The notes beneath the pieces are model-generated. The model made no database searches. It worked only from the letters and a program-made list of their open reading frames with translations, and had not been told where the DNA came from. This document shows, piece by piece, positions 10,898 through 22,020 of a stretch of DNA of 64,000 nucleotides. Origin of the DNA: Cerioporus squamosus. Taxonomy: Eukaryota > Basidiomycota > Agaricomycetes > Polyporales > Polyporaceae. The position numbers were made by a program, and so were the translations under genes. The stretch's first letter is position 1. Each line of letters starts with the position of its first letter. The stretch covers positions 1 to 64,000 of the forward strand of contig JABYQS010000040.1 in NCBI GenBank assembly GCA_022592435.1. Direction: 5' to 3'.

Positions 10898-12668
10898 TCA
10901 GTCGGTAGTATCGCACGTCCCGAACAGAGACGCATCGTCCCCACTCAGCTCGACGTTCTGACATTCGAAAGACGCAGGGCCGTACTTTGAGGGGGGCCTG
11001 TAGGACGAACGCAAGGTCAGCAGGAGACGCTCAGCATGATGTGCAGGTGAAACGTACGTGACAGTGACTTCGTTGACGTTGATGTTGCTGCACCGTCCGT
11101 CGGGCGAGCACGACAGGCTCGCCACGACAGCCTTCTCCTTCCCAGACGACGTCCCGGATATACTGTCACGCGGACGCATTCCGTCAGCACGCGTTGACGA
11201 TGCCCCACCGACAGCAGAAATGGCCGTGCGAAGGCATGAGCGCGATAACGACTAGGACGCACTTGTCAAACCAGATGTCCTGGATGTACGTGTTGGACGG
11301 GTACTTTGCGCAGTCGCTGTCGCTCGTCTCGTAGCACTGGTCTATGATGACGGGGTTGTCGACGTTGGTCTCGACGAAGCCGGTGAAGGTGATGTTCTTG
11401 ACGATGCCGGAGCCGACGTTCTTGCCCGCCCACGCTTTGATCCGGGCGCCATTTTGTGCGTTCGACATGCGGATGTTCCTAGGTAACGCAATGGGAGAGG
11501 AGTACAACCAGTTAGCGAGCGGAATGGGGGAACAGTCGAGGGGGAGTTTACGTGGCAAGGACGTTTTGCACTATGTCGTACTCTCCGGCGTATTGGCCCA
11601 GGGAGCCGACGGAGATGCCGCTGAGCCAATCACATCATTGAGCGGCACTGATGGACGAACACCTGCACGATCGGACGTACTGTGATCCATTGCAAGATAA
11701 GTTGGAGACGAGAATGTTAGTCGAGTCTGCACGATATAGCTCAGTACACGCTGCACAAGATAGGGAGACTGCGAAACGACACACTCGGCTTAAAGCTGAC
11801 GCAGTCGTCCCCGTTGTTGATGGTAGAGTCCTCGATGGTAACATTGTCGCTGCGGAAGATGTCCCATCCGTCCGTGTTCTTGGCCGCATTCTTCGAGGTC
11901 GAGACGGCCGAGATAGTGATATTGCGGAACGTGATATCTTTGCCTTCGTTCACCTGGAGCGGGGGGTGTTGCGAGTGAGTATCAAAGACAGTATATTGAG
12001 GGCGTCGATGCGCACGAAGTTGATCCATTCCGGGCCGTTTATCATCTTGATGTTCTGCACTGTGGCATTGGTGGCTTGAAAGAGAGTGAGCAAGATGGGC
12101 CGGACGATCGAATCGTCCTTTGCGCTGGTGCGAGGTCCAATCGCATCATCACGCGCGAGGAAAGGTAGAATTGGACTTACAACTGGTCATACCACGCCTG
12201 GCCGGAACCGTCCAGCGTGCCGCCTCCATCGAGAAGGATGTTCTTGCCGCCCAACAGCCAAAACGCGGTTTGGTCTTGGAAATCGAAGGTAAAAGCGTTA
12301 TCCGTCCAGTAGTCGAGATCGGGGTTAAATTTGATTGTGCCCAGGAGGCTCTGTCGGGAAATGTCAGTCAACAATCATTGGGATCTTGTGGGCTCCAGTT
12401 TTTCTCGACGCACAATGTGTTTGTCCGTGACCCCCGTCATGTTCATCTTTGACCGAATCGACAAGGTTGTTCCCGAGGGTATCACTACTGTGGCGCAAGA
12501 TGGATCAGCAGCGGAGGCAAGGAGCGCAGGAGCATCATCCGAGCCGCTGGCTGCGAGAGTGCATGTTCCCGACGCCCTCTTGTCGAGAGCAGGAGAACCG
12601 GATACCACATGGACTGTCACCGCAAGAGCACACAGGCATATGAGCGTAGGTTGCATTGTGAAGTGCAT
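10898..12668 (-). CDS. GH28 polygalacturonase (exo-type), secreted
   Basis: This predicted pectin hydrolase acts on polygalacturonic acid outside the cell. A signal peptide is clear (LICLCALAVTVHVVSGSPA). Spliced exons give TFDFQDQTAFWLLGGKNILL, GGGTLDGSGQAWYDQL, then the catalytic set NTDGWD, NNGDDC, HGISVGSLGQY (the His codon spans an intron after CNGS) and RIKAW, and a Cys-containing C-terminus ending at 10898. NTDGWD is the form common in exopolygalacturonases, so an exo mode is likely. About nine short introns interrupt it. Two initiators are possible: 12668 (MHFTMQPT) or 12656 (MQPT). A TATA box at 12693-12700 is so close that transcription would begin about at the first ATG, favouring the second. 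Confidence 0.92.
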
Positions 12669-12692
12669 GATGGCAGACCTTGCTCGCGAGAC

Positions 12693-12700
12693 TTATATAC
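12693..12700 (-). promoter_or_regulatory. TATA box of the GH28 gene
   Basis: On the minus strand the sequence reads TATATAAG, within 25-45 bp of both candidate ATG codons. It supports a very short 5' UTR and use of the downstream ATG at 12656. Confidence 0.5.
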
Positions 12701-13453
12701 GGCACAGGTCCAACAGGTCGTCATGGAAGGGCCGGCGTACACATGGTGAGTATGCTTCTGTCGACAGGCGGCCCGCCGCCGGAGCGGCTGAGCGAAGGCA
12801 AAACAACCTGAAGGTACCGAGATTCAGCAACTTCGGGAGTAGAACTTGAAGTGAGAGCAGATACCGGGACTGCGTTTGGGAGCTCGTTCGGTCCCGCATG
12901 GTGCCCCATGACCTAAAGCACGGAGTTATAGCTTGGTGCGTGGGAGGTCAGGAGGTGACCAGGCATGTTGTTATAGTTCGGGAAGAAGGGGCCCATGGTA
13001 GACGCGGAAACAGGGATAGTTTTCCAGGAACATGACTGTCCCTGCGTCCATGCATGAGCGCATGGCATGGCGTGCTGGAGAGGTGGGTGCCAATCGTACT
13101 ACGCTGCGAGTCGAACGTCGTTTGAAGAGCGCGGTGAGTGCCGAATTTCATCTGAGCTGGTGTAACTGGATCAGACAATTTGTTAAGAAGAAAGCTTAGT
13201 CGTGACCCTAGTTAGTCGAGGTCGTGGTGGTTAGCAAGTAAGACGAGGCCTGCCCGGTCGGGCCGAAGCCATACGAGAGCTTCGGCGCCTAAGTACTACC
13301 CTCCTCATTTTCGACTTCCATCATCAACTCGTCTAGGCTCTGCCTCGTCGGCCGTCCTCTCTCCGCATTATTGTGGTCCAGCTTGACTTTGGCTGACCTT
13401 TTCTCATCAACGATACGACACTGAAGGGTGTTCTATTGCTGAAGTTCGCCAGC
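12701..13453. other. Divergent intergenic region
   Basis: This is between the GH28 gene and the next plus-strand gene. There are no supported ORFs. A CT-rich stretch near 13300-13350 precedes the right-hand gene. Confidence 0.4.
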
Positions 13454-14233
13454 ATGACCGCCGCCGCCGCCGCGACACGGACTGGCTTGTTCAATCGACT
13501 CCGCTTCCACATTGGACCGCGCACTCTACGCTCGCAAGGAGTCAGCGTTGAGAACGTGCAACCATTATATGACTGCAGGAAGCTACCATGGTGGTCACGG
13601 TGGACCTATTTCCTGGTCGCAGCAGACTTGGTCATGACGTACGTCCCATCCTATTCATTTACTACTCATCCTCATGGCACTCATAGGGCTGGAGCTTGTG
13701 AGCTGACCTGGAACCATTGGACAACACCGGAGGAGCCAGCCAAGGATGCGCAACCGTCAGAAACGCCAGCAGCCGGCTCTGAGCCCCAGGTCGCAAAACT
13801 TGTCCCTCGTCCATGGTGGCAGCGCGGCATCTTCGTAGCGACGAACCTTGTCGCAGGAATAGGCATCGCAGCCGTCCTCTTAGGTGCGCGCTCGCGCATG
13901 GTCCGCCGTATGTACATCATCCCGAACCCCGCTTCGTCCCATCCCGGAGACCGCCTCCTCGTCATCCAGTCCCCCTTGCATCCGCGAAATCACGGAGCCG
14001 TCTATCCCCTGCAACGGACCCGTCTAGTGAATAGTCCAGATCCATCAGAAACGATGATTGGCCTGAAGGACGATCGAGGACATTACTCGGTCACGTTGAA
14101 CGGCGCAGAGGTGGGCGGGCAGAAGATGGCGTCGGTGTGGGACGCGCGCAAGGCGTTGTTCACGATGTGGTATGGGGAGAAGAAGGGTGCGCAGCTGCTG
14201 ATGAACAGTGCGAAGGTCAAGGAGGATGCTTGA
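13454..14233 (+). CDS. Two-membrane-segment protein, possibly TMEM223-like
   Basis: A two-exon gene begins at ATG 13454 (MTAAAAATRTG). The N-terminus is basic and Ala/Arg/Thr-rich, compatible with mitochondrial targeting. A first hydrophobic segment (WWSRWTYFLVAADLVM) is followed by an intron of 48 nt (13640-13687) that is a multiple of three, so the frame stays open across it. A second hydrophobic segment is GIFVATNLVAGIGIAAVLLG. The C-terminal part is a beta-like soluble domain (RRMYIIPNPA, GDRLLVIQSP, ETMIGLKDDRGHYSVTL). Order and spacing resemble the mitochondrial complex IV assembly protein TMEM223, but this rests on topology only. The stop is TGA 14231-14233. The function is not established. 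Confidence 0.65.
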   Translation: MTAAAAATRTGLFNRLRFHIGPRTLRSQGVSVENVQPLYDCRKLPWWSRWTYFLVAADLVMTYVPSYSFTTHPHGTHRAGACELTWNHWTTPEEPAKDAQPSETPAAGSEPQVAKLVPRPWWQRGIFVATNLVAGIGIAAVLLGARSRMVRRMYIIPNPASSHPGDRLLVIQSPLHPRNHGAVYPLQRTRLVNSPDPSETMIGLKDDRGHYSVTLNGAEVGGQKMASVWDARKALFTMWYGEKKGAQLLMNSAKVKEDA

Positions 14234-15835
14234 GTACCTTGTACGTGTCCCTTCTACCGCGGCGACGACGCCATCCGACGCTATCAGACGCTCAATGAAG
14301 AGTCTTTCCGCCTCAGATGTCCACGAAATGCGAGTGCCCGGTCTGATCTATCCATTACCTTGATGGCACGTCACGACCGACAATGGATTCACTCAGAATG
14401 CGGAAAGGCAAGTGGTCGCAGGTGATGATCTGGACGACCATGCTTAGCGCGTGGCGCAGCAACTCTTCGGTCAACGTCGGTCTTCGTTCGACTGCTGCGC
14501 ATCCTCCTTGCAGTATGCCGAACTCCTGCTGAACCCCCCACTACTCGCCTTGCACCCACATTCCGCAGCTATGATGCGCAGTTCCATGTGAGCCGGGACC
14601 TCACCTTCTTCGTGACTGGTGAGCACACTCTTTATCGACAACACATCTTTACTCGTGGCTCAATGTACGCACAGAGAAGTTGGGACAGGTAGCATCCGAG
14701 TGTTGCTACGGTCCGGATGGTGTATCATCTTGACCGCAGCCCGATTGAGACCGAGAGCTCGGTATCTCTGCTCACAGTCGCTTAAGTCCCCGCATTCTCG
14801 ACCCGCATGTGAGGCCCCTTGGACTGCGAACACGTCTCCTTACGGCATTCCGGTCGACGTGAGTGCTTGCAGAACTGGCCCTTGACGCCTGTGTTCAAGA
14901 CTTGCGCAGCAGTCTACCAGACACTGACAAGCTACAGCTAAGTAGTCGCGTGGCCATCCCACAAACGCCGAGTCGATGAACCCGACACTTGAAGAGTCTA
15001 ATACGAGGACATATGCATCCTCACGACGGTCACTGATTGACCCGACGCTCATCATGCTCCTCGGTGTACAACATGCGGGCCCGAGCCTGGCTCATCGTAC
15101 CCCCGCGCGACGACGTTATGTAGTCCGTGAACTCATAGTTGTATTCGTTTCAGTCAAGAAGATCAAGATTGTGACCGAGTTGCGCTGGGACCTCGTTCGA
15201 CGTTTCCTGCGCAAGTATGTGCCTCATGATTCCGCAGATCATACTTCGTTCCGCGAAAGGCAGCGTTACGGAGTATCCGACATCCTTTGTCATACCGCGA
15301 GGCGAGTTCATCCACCTTCTGTCCGACTTGATTGTGAGCTCCGCAGCTATATCCTCTTCACGCTGATCCAGCTCATGCATGTCGTTTTCTCCTCCCTCTC
15401 GCAGTAAGCGCAGCATTGGCAATGATCCAATCCATTCAGTCGATGATCCACATCAAACCTAACGTGCAGCGTGCTCGGGACCTTAAAACGTCCACGTTCG
15501 GAGGCGCAGCAGCGGCTGGCATCGATCTCTTGAGGTGATCGTGCGGCACCAGCGAAGCCTGCGTTGGGATTGAGTTGATTCCGTGTGAGCCCTGCGTCTT
15601 TCACTTCCGGCGGTCGACTGACATCAATATGGACACACACAGCCGCTGCGGACCTCCCGGCGGGGTCCCCGCAGCATCTTCCGAGGCCGCAGGCACATGC
15701 GCGCGCCCATCTATCATCACACGGAGTTCTTTACGTTCGGCCCAGCGCTTATTCACATGGATATAGAGCTGCAGGACGCGGAGGAGACGTTCCTTGCAGT
15801 CCATCGATCACTTCAACTTCCACACAACGCACACC
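14234..15835. other. Gene-poor stretch of about 1.6 kb
   Basis: Fragments of open frame (for example 14976-15407 plus) carry no motif I recognise, and no consistent set of introns joins them. Possible explanations are a decayed gene, a non-coding RNA or long UTRs. No terminal inverted repeats were seen. Confidence 0.4.
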
Positions 15836-17489
15836 ATGAACCGTCTCCGAGGAGACCCCGACGCGAAGGATCCGGAGGCGGGGACGCACCTCGAGCCTCT
15901 GCAGCCGGGTCCTTCAGGTCATTACTATGCCGTCTATCAGCCCCCGATCGACATTCTCTATGAGGACCGGCCCAGAACCACCCGCAGGCGTCGGTTCTGG
16001 CACTTTTTCGCCTGCGCTTTCCTTTCTTTCTGTGCATTGTACTTCCTCCTGCCCGTCGTGCTCCCACGCAAGAGGGTGGTGCCCGCTAGACCGACTGTGA
16101 GTGTTGAGGTCTGAGTCGAGCGCGTCATCATCTGATCTGGAGAAAATATAGCTGGGGCGCGACCGTTGGTACAGGTACACCTCCGCGCATTGTTCGGACC
16201 ACGCGAACTGGACAGCGGTCGACGGTGATCCCCACGACAAGTACCCGTACCACGCTCAGACGACCCTGACCCTTCCTGTCTCCGCGAAGGAGCTGTCTTT
16301 CGTCGCGGATGGCTCGTTCCAGTACGGCGATTTTGAGCTTTCCCAGAGTACCGACGCTGTCTCCGATAAGGTCATCGTCGAGATAAACGTCTCCTTCCAA
16401 GACACGCAGACGTTCGACCGCTCGAGGATCTGTCGCTACAACCCGGAGAGAGATGCTTGGGGCGTAGGGATCTTTGTAAGTTACATAGATTGCATCGTGC
16501 AGCGATTCGGGGTAACCTGATCACTGCTGTTGTGTCCTGCCAGACGCCGTCTACGTGGAGCCCGTACAACGACCGCAACATGAAATTCCGTGTCCACGTT
16601 CATCTCCCTGCCGCCCATGGCGCAGCGCCGCTCCAGTTGGAGGAGCTGGGCACCAACCTGCTCTTGTTCGCCCATCATATCCACGATCTCAGCGACTCTG
16701 CCTACTTCGAGCGTGTCAGACTGCGCACAAGCGACCGGCCGGTAGTGGCAGACGTGCGTGTCCTGCTCATCTACCCTCCTGCACAGCGCTGACTTGCAAC
16801 GCAGTCTCTGACCGGCAACCGTCTCTACATCGAGTCCGCGAACGGGCCGATCAGCGGCGCATTCAACGCTCTCAGCACGATCAGGCTGGGGACCTCCAAC
16901 GCGCCGATCAAGGTCGCCACGGGCCTCGTCAGTTCCGACACGCAGATGCCGTCCATGCTCTCCGTCGAAACCTCCAACGGGTGCGTCTAGAATGCCTCTC
17001 CACGCTATGTACTCACTAACGCTGCCTGAACGGTCACCGATGCATCCGCGGGATGATAGTCGGATCGAGAACGACGTCACACTCAAGTCGAACACCTCCG
17101 ACGCCTCCAAGGGTACTTTCCACGTCACGACACGCACGGAGAACGCACCCCTGTACCTCACCTTCGTCGATGCCCCAGTCGATTCCTCCCTGACCGTCAA
17201 CGCACACACGTCGAACTCGCCCGGGCATGTCACGCTCCACCCCACGTACGAAGGCACATACGACGCTTCTTCGACGCTGATCTTCCGCCCGGAGGTGCGA
17301 TGGACGGGAGCCGAGGACCCCTACGGTCGTGGCGCTCGGCGCATCGTGCGCATCGACGAGAACACCAGGAAGGGTCCGCGTGTCAGCGGTGGCGTATCGT
17401 GGACCCATGGTGGCGAGAGCAAGGGCAAGGTTACCGTCGAGACTTCCAACTCGCCGCTCCGCCTGGATCTTTCGCCTGTTGTCGGGTGA
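15836..17489 (+). CDS. DUF7330-like membrane protein (first of tandem pair)
   Basis: The spliced product begins at ATG 15836 with a cytosolic leader of about 55 residues ending in an Arg cluster (RPRTTRRRRFW). One transmembrane segment follows (HFFACAFLSFCALYFLLPVV), then a long beta-rich repetitive domain. The domain carries repeated Asn/Thr/Ser units of the type ETSNG, GTSNAPIKV, TRTENAPLYL, HTSNSPGHVTLHP and ETSNSPLRLD, the pattern of the fungal DUF7330 family and of bacterial adhesin-like beta solenoids. Introns are short. After VV it may stop at 17489 or splice to a tiny last exon ending at 17580. It is a type II membrane topology with the domain outside. No enzymatic motif is visible. 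A large antisense open frame (16481-17257) is a shadow. Confidence 0.75.
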
Positions 17490-18140
17490 GATGTATCGCG
17501 TACTCTCGGCGGTCTCTTTTGTACCCCCAGTACCTGCCCTTGTCCTTGTTCCTCTTCTGAATTGCAGGTATCGGCTTTGAACCCAAGCACTGATCGCTCG
17601 TGGTCGGTCTGCTGAGGGCCGTGATGGAATCGCGAGCTTCGATTGTCTTTCAGTCATCTCCGGAACCACTGTAGGGTGATAGGCACAGAGCCAGGTTTGC
17701 TTCCGCGCTCGATGACCTCGCATTACAGGCATTGCGAGGCACGAAACGTATACAGCCTGACCGGCACTGTCTGCTATGCGACATGCGTGCGCTGTCGTTA
17801 AGATCATGAGATGGGTACGTTGCCTATATGTCTCCTGCATGTCTCCGCACTGACTAGTCCCGCGAAGAGCCTGGCCTAGACATGCATGTGGCGTTCTGGA
17901 TCGATTCGACTGCAAGGACTTCTTGTTCATAATGACCGGGGTGTGGGCACGATCGCCCTGGATGCGTCTGCTGTGTTCTGACTTGTTCTGACCAACACAG
18001 CCTCCAAACTTAGGTTGACATGGACGAGTCTGAGATTGTGGAGTCTAGCCTCCTGAACACATCACTGTATATAGGACACCACACAGCTTCTTGGTCCCTA
18101 CCACATTTCACGCTTTCCGCCACCCTGCAAGAGCTTCGCC
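17490..18140. other. Intergenic region between the tandem DUF7330-like genes
   Basis: No gene seen. A TATATAGG box at 18068-18075 lies about 70 bp before the second gene's ATG. A minus-strand open frame here continues antisense to the first gene and is not supported. Confidence 0.4.
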
Positions 18141-19520
18141 ATGCTCCTCAAAACTCCTGCGGACGAGGTCGTAGTGGAAGCACCACCGAGATATTCGGAA
18201 GCCACGCCCGGATATGCCGAATTCCCCCTCACCTGGACCACAGAAGCCCCACGCCATATGCTGGACGGACATCATGCCCACGCATCCCTCGCGCTTCCTT
18301 TGGATGTCGAAGAACTGTTCGTGATGGCCAGGGGACTCGAGCACTCTCGCGGCGACTTCGAAATCTCCTTGACCGGCGGTCGCGGTCCGGACATAGCTGT
18401 GATGGATGTCGACGTTACATACCACCACGAGCATGCACTAGACGGGGTGACAATCTGTCATCTCAAACCAAGGGAAGGAAAGCAAGGGCTCGGGATATTC
18501 GTGAGTGCTCATTATATCCCGTCAAGTATATGGGCGTAGTCGCTGATGAGGGTTATGCGAAGACGAGGACCGGACATGACCGCAGCGGCTTCGGCCGCTC
18601 TCCGCACTTCCATGTTCACCTGCGACTTCCTACGCCTGCCGATGCTCCCAATATCATCAACCACTTGAGCACTGACCTACCGGCCTTTACCCACCACTTC
18701 AGGAATCTTGGTGGCGGAGTAATATTCAGGAAGGTTAAGTTGGAGACCAGCCTCTGCGCCATAGAGGGCGAGGTACGTTATCCCATGCGCAGCTAACATT
18801 CACAAGTATCCATCTCTTACGCGACATCGCAGACCCTCGAAGGAGACGAGATCACTCTGATTACTTCCAACAGCCCAGTACGTGGGGATTTCAGGGTCTC
18901 GAAGTCGCTGGATATCGAGACAACCAATGCACCCATGAGCATACATGCACGCCTGATGAACTACGATGAGGCTAAGCCCACCCACATGTCGATCCGGACT
19001 ACAAACGGGTGTGTATACTTCCACGCTACCTTACGTCCTATAGTTCCACGGTAGTTTCGCATGCTGAGCTCTCTTTGACAGACGCGTCGAGGCAGCGATC
19101 GCGCTCGAATCTGGCACGTCGACCGACCGCACCGGGGGCGCCTTCCGTGTCACTGCACAAACGACAAACGCCCCTACCTCAGTCTTCTTCGAGCGCCATC
19201 CTGTGGATGCATGCCTCGACGGGTCCATCCAGACGAACAACTCTCCTGCGCGGGTCACGATGCATCCAGCCTTCGAAGGGCGGTTCCAACTCCGGACATC
19301 GCCATATATCCATCCGGCCATTCACGAGATGTCGTCGATCGAGGATCCGGCCGGAAGAGGACGTGTCCGTAAGATTGGGAAGTATTCTGGAATGGGGGAT
19401 GTACATGGGCGGGTATGGTGGGAGCAGCTTCCTGGGATGGGAGCGGAAGAGAAGGGAGTCAGGAATGCAGGCCGTGTGTCAGTCGAGACGTCCAACTCCC
19501 CACTTGATATTTCTATGTGA
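18141..19520 (+). CDS. DUF7330-like protein without membrane segment (second of tandem pair)
   Basis: This is a paralogue of the preceding gene in the same orientation 650 bp downstream. From ATG 18141 (MLLKTPADEVVVEAPPRYSE) it has no signal peptide and no transmembrane segment, unlike its neighbour. The beta-repeat domain is conserved: LITSNSPVRGDFRV, ETTNAPMSIHARL, RTTNG/R, TAQTTNAPTSVFFE, QTNNSPARVTMHPAFEG, and the ending VSVETSNSPLDISM at TGA 19518-19520. Exon junctions fall at equivalent places (for example just after the TNG and GIF motifs), so this is a local duplication. A TATA box lies at 18068-18075. The different N-termini imply different locations, cytosolic here and membrane-bound for the neighbour. 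Molecular function unknown. Confidence 0.7.
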
Positions 19521-20575
19521 CGTGTCTTCCTCTTCTGCGACTGGCATACGGTACTTCCGGCTTGGTGATCATCATCCTCTTGGGCCTCGGTGTCGTTTGA
19601 ATGGACTCCACGTTGAGATTCTAACATACACCGTTGGCATACACGCGTAGCATCAGAGCGATCATCAGGTCCACAGACATAACGGCATGCGCGACGCCGG
19701 AGAACAACTTGAAGCGCGTCCCGCGCGACATGCGCAGGGTATGCACGACAAAGGCCAGCTGATGGGGGCAGGATGGCTGTTGGTGCAGGCGGAGGTTACA
19801 AGGATATAAGTGGACGCCGACGAAGATACGTGGTCGCGACTCACGCGTTGTATAATGTAGTGCCACGTAGGTCTGTGGAAAAGAAACATCAGTGAATATA
19901 GATGGGGTGGGGAACGCACCGTCATACTTATACGTCGCGAGGTGGATCCATCGGACAAGCTGCCATGCAGCTAGTCGTGCAGGTCAGGCGGCTCCGTAAC
20001 GACGGCGAGTAGCCCAGCGACAGTGTGCGCTATCATTCAGTCGAGATACTGCGTGACGGGGGAGGGACGGATGCGGGAACGCAGTAACGGATACCCCTGG
20101 CTCTCGGACTGAACATCAGCATTACCAGGAGAAATGCGCCGGATCCGCCGGATCCGCCGGATTGCCCAGATTGCCCGGATTTCATCAGCGCCCATCCTCG
20201 TCGGATTTTTCCGGTGACTACCGCACCCCAGGTCCTTCGCGACCGTCGGCGCTTCGATGCAGTCTTCCATACGCTCCTCTCTGGCATGCAACATGCGCTG
20301 CGGAACTCAGTACATGCGCTGCGCAACTAAATAATCTGCTCCCCTTTGTGTAAGTCTCCACGGCCGTCTGTATCGCTTACCATGCATCCATCTTGAATCT
20401 CCCCCTATACGGCGCTCATCGCTCACCTTACCAGATCTTACTGCTACACATGCACTAATTACACCGAGACACTGAGCAGTAAGCACCTCATTCCGCCCTG
20501 CAGACACACAGAAAATGTTCGTTAGGTTTCGTAAACAAGAACGCAGGCAACTCAGTGTCACAGATGGCGAAATCA
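19521..20575. other. Intergenic region with possible small membrane-protein relic
   Basis: On the minus strand, around 19640-20030, short hydrophobic open pieces flanked by GT and AG sites can be read (QLAFVVHTLRMSRG, VAHAVMSVDLMIALM), and they may belong to a small membrane protein. I could not assemble a full gene. At about 20140-20180 GGATCCGCC is repeated three times followed by two ATTGCCC units. Confidence 0.3.
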
Positions 20576-20764
20576 GTGCGGAAGAGAGTCCCGTCGGTGC
20601 GGAAGAGAGTCCCGTCGGTGCGGAAGAGAGTCCCGTCGGTGCGGAAGAGAGTCCCGTCGGTGCGGAAGAGAGTCCCGTCGGTGCGGAAGAGAGTCCCGTC
20701 GGTGCGGAAGAGAGTCCCGTCGGTGCGGAAGAGAGTCCCGTCGGTGCGGAAGACAGTCCCGTTG
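20576..20764 (+). repeat. 21-bp minisatellite array A, nine units
   Basis: Nine tandem copies of GTGCGGAAGAGAGTCCCGTCG, the first eight identical and the last with two or three changes. Read on the plus strand from MAKSVRKRVP it encodes the heptad SVRKRVP repeated nine times. All six frames stay open, so open frames here mean little by themselves. The near-identity of units indicates recent expansion. Confidence 0.95.
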
Positions 20765-21471
20765 CGCCAGTACAATCCAGAGCAATGTAGTTCAAGTAGT
20801 TCCTGTCCATTGCTCCACCACGCATCCGGCATCACCTACTAACTCCTGTTGTAACACTCTAACCTAGCACCGCAAAGCTCTCACGTTCTTGAGCCGACCG
20901 TGACTACACGTAGTGCTTGCACCGCGTGGGCAGACCCGCCGTGCCACCACTCATGCCAGATGAAACCCGTAAGTCCATCCATTCAGTCAGAGCACCACTT
21001 CACGTTGGACTCCTTGCGGACTGCGTTCACTTCTCCCCGAAGGTGTCCCAACTCGAGCACCCCCTTTTGGCTCACTGCACAGGCCGTTCCAGACCCCACA
21101 CATGACGTTCCACTTCGTCTCGCAGTGCACATTGCTGAAAAGTATGATGAGACCCTCCAGTCCCACATTGAACGACCCTTTCCGCACTTTGAGTTGTTGC
21201 GTAAAACCCAGAGAAGCATTCAGATCTTCACCCCCGTCACTTGCGCAGCGCTTAGCCTTCAGCCAGTACGCCACATGTCGCATCCCCAGGGCATATGTTT
21301 AAGTCGGTCCGCATCTCAGTGCACTGTCTGGCACTAGTTCGGACTGCATGGGAGTCGACTGGAGCTCGGTGAGTAAACGTAACACTGGTTCGATATCATA
21401 TGCCCTGGTGCTCATGCTGCTAGCCACACAGCTCTCCCAAGTCTCATATATTGTTCACGTGCAGAGGACCC

Positions 21472-21685
21472 CGACTCGCTGCGGAAGACCGCGTACTCGT
21501 TGCGGAAGCCCCCCCCACTCGCTGCAGAAGACCGCGTACTCGTTGCGGAAGCCCCCCGACTCGCTGCGGAAGACCGCCTACTCGTTGCGGAACACCCCGA
21601 CTCGTTGCGGAACACCCCCGACTCGTTGCGGAACACCCCCGACTCGTTGCGGAACACCCCCGACTCGTTGCGGAAGACCTCCGAC
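21472..21685 (+). repeat. 21-bp minisatellite array B, about ten units
   Basis: About ten tandem units of 20-21 bp related to GACTCGTTGCGGAACACCCC. The first half has a two-unit (about 41-42 bp) higher-order period alternating GCGTACTC- and CCGACTC-type spacers, and the second half has four or five near-identical units. In one plus frame the units read SLRKTAY, SLRKPPD and SLRNTP, the same heptad skeleton as array A. One unit is 20 bp long, so the frame shifts within the array. Confidence 0.9.
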
Positions 21686-22020
21686 AACTCCAGGCGATAA
21701 ACATTCCGTTCCGTGCAGACCAGTGGCCCACCCTCTCCTCCGCGCAACAAGACCGTGCAATCGTTACTGCAGGCAGTACATTCCGTGCGGAAGACCGTCC
21801 AGTCCGTGCGGAACACGCTCGAGTTGCAGCTTAAGACGGTCGAGTTGGTGGATTGTGGACTCCACGCACCAGACCATCTATTCCGTGCTGAATATCGTGC
21901 AGTTGGTGCTCAAGAGCGTTGACTGGGTGCGAAAGACGGCTTGGTCCGTGCCGACCAGCGGTCGAACATAGACTCCCCGCACAAGACCGTGTAGTGTCCA
22001 CGCCCAAGACCGTGCAGTCG

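Noticed and set aside
16481..17257. 258-codon minus-strand open frame
   Set aside because: Antisense to the first DUF7330-like gene. The plus strand carries the family pattern and consistent introns.
17034..17930. 298-codon minus-strand open frame
   Set aside because: Mostly antisense to the same DUF7330-like gene and Arg-rich. No motif.
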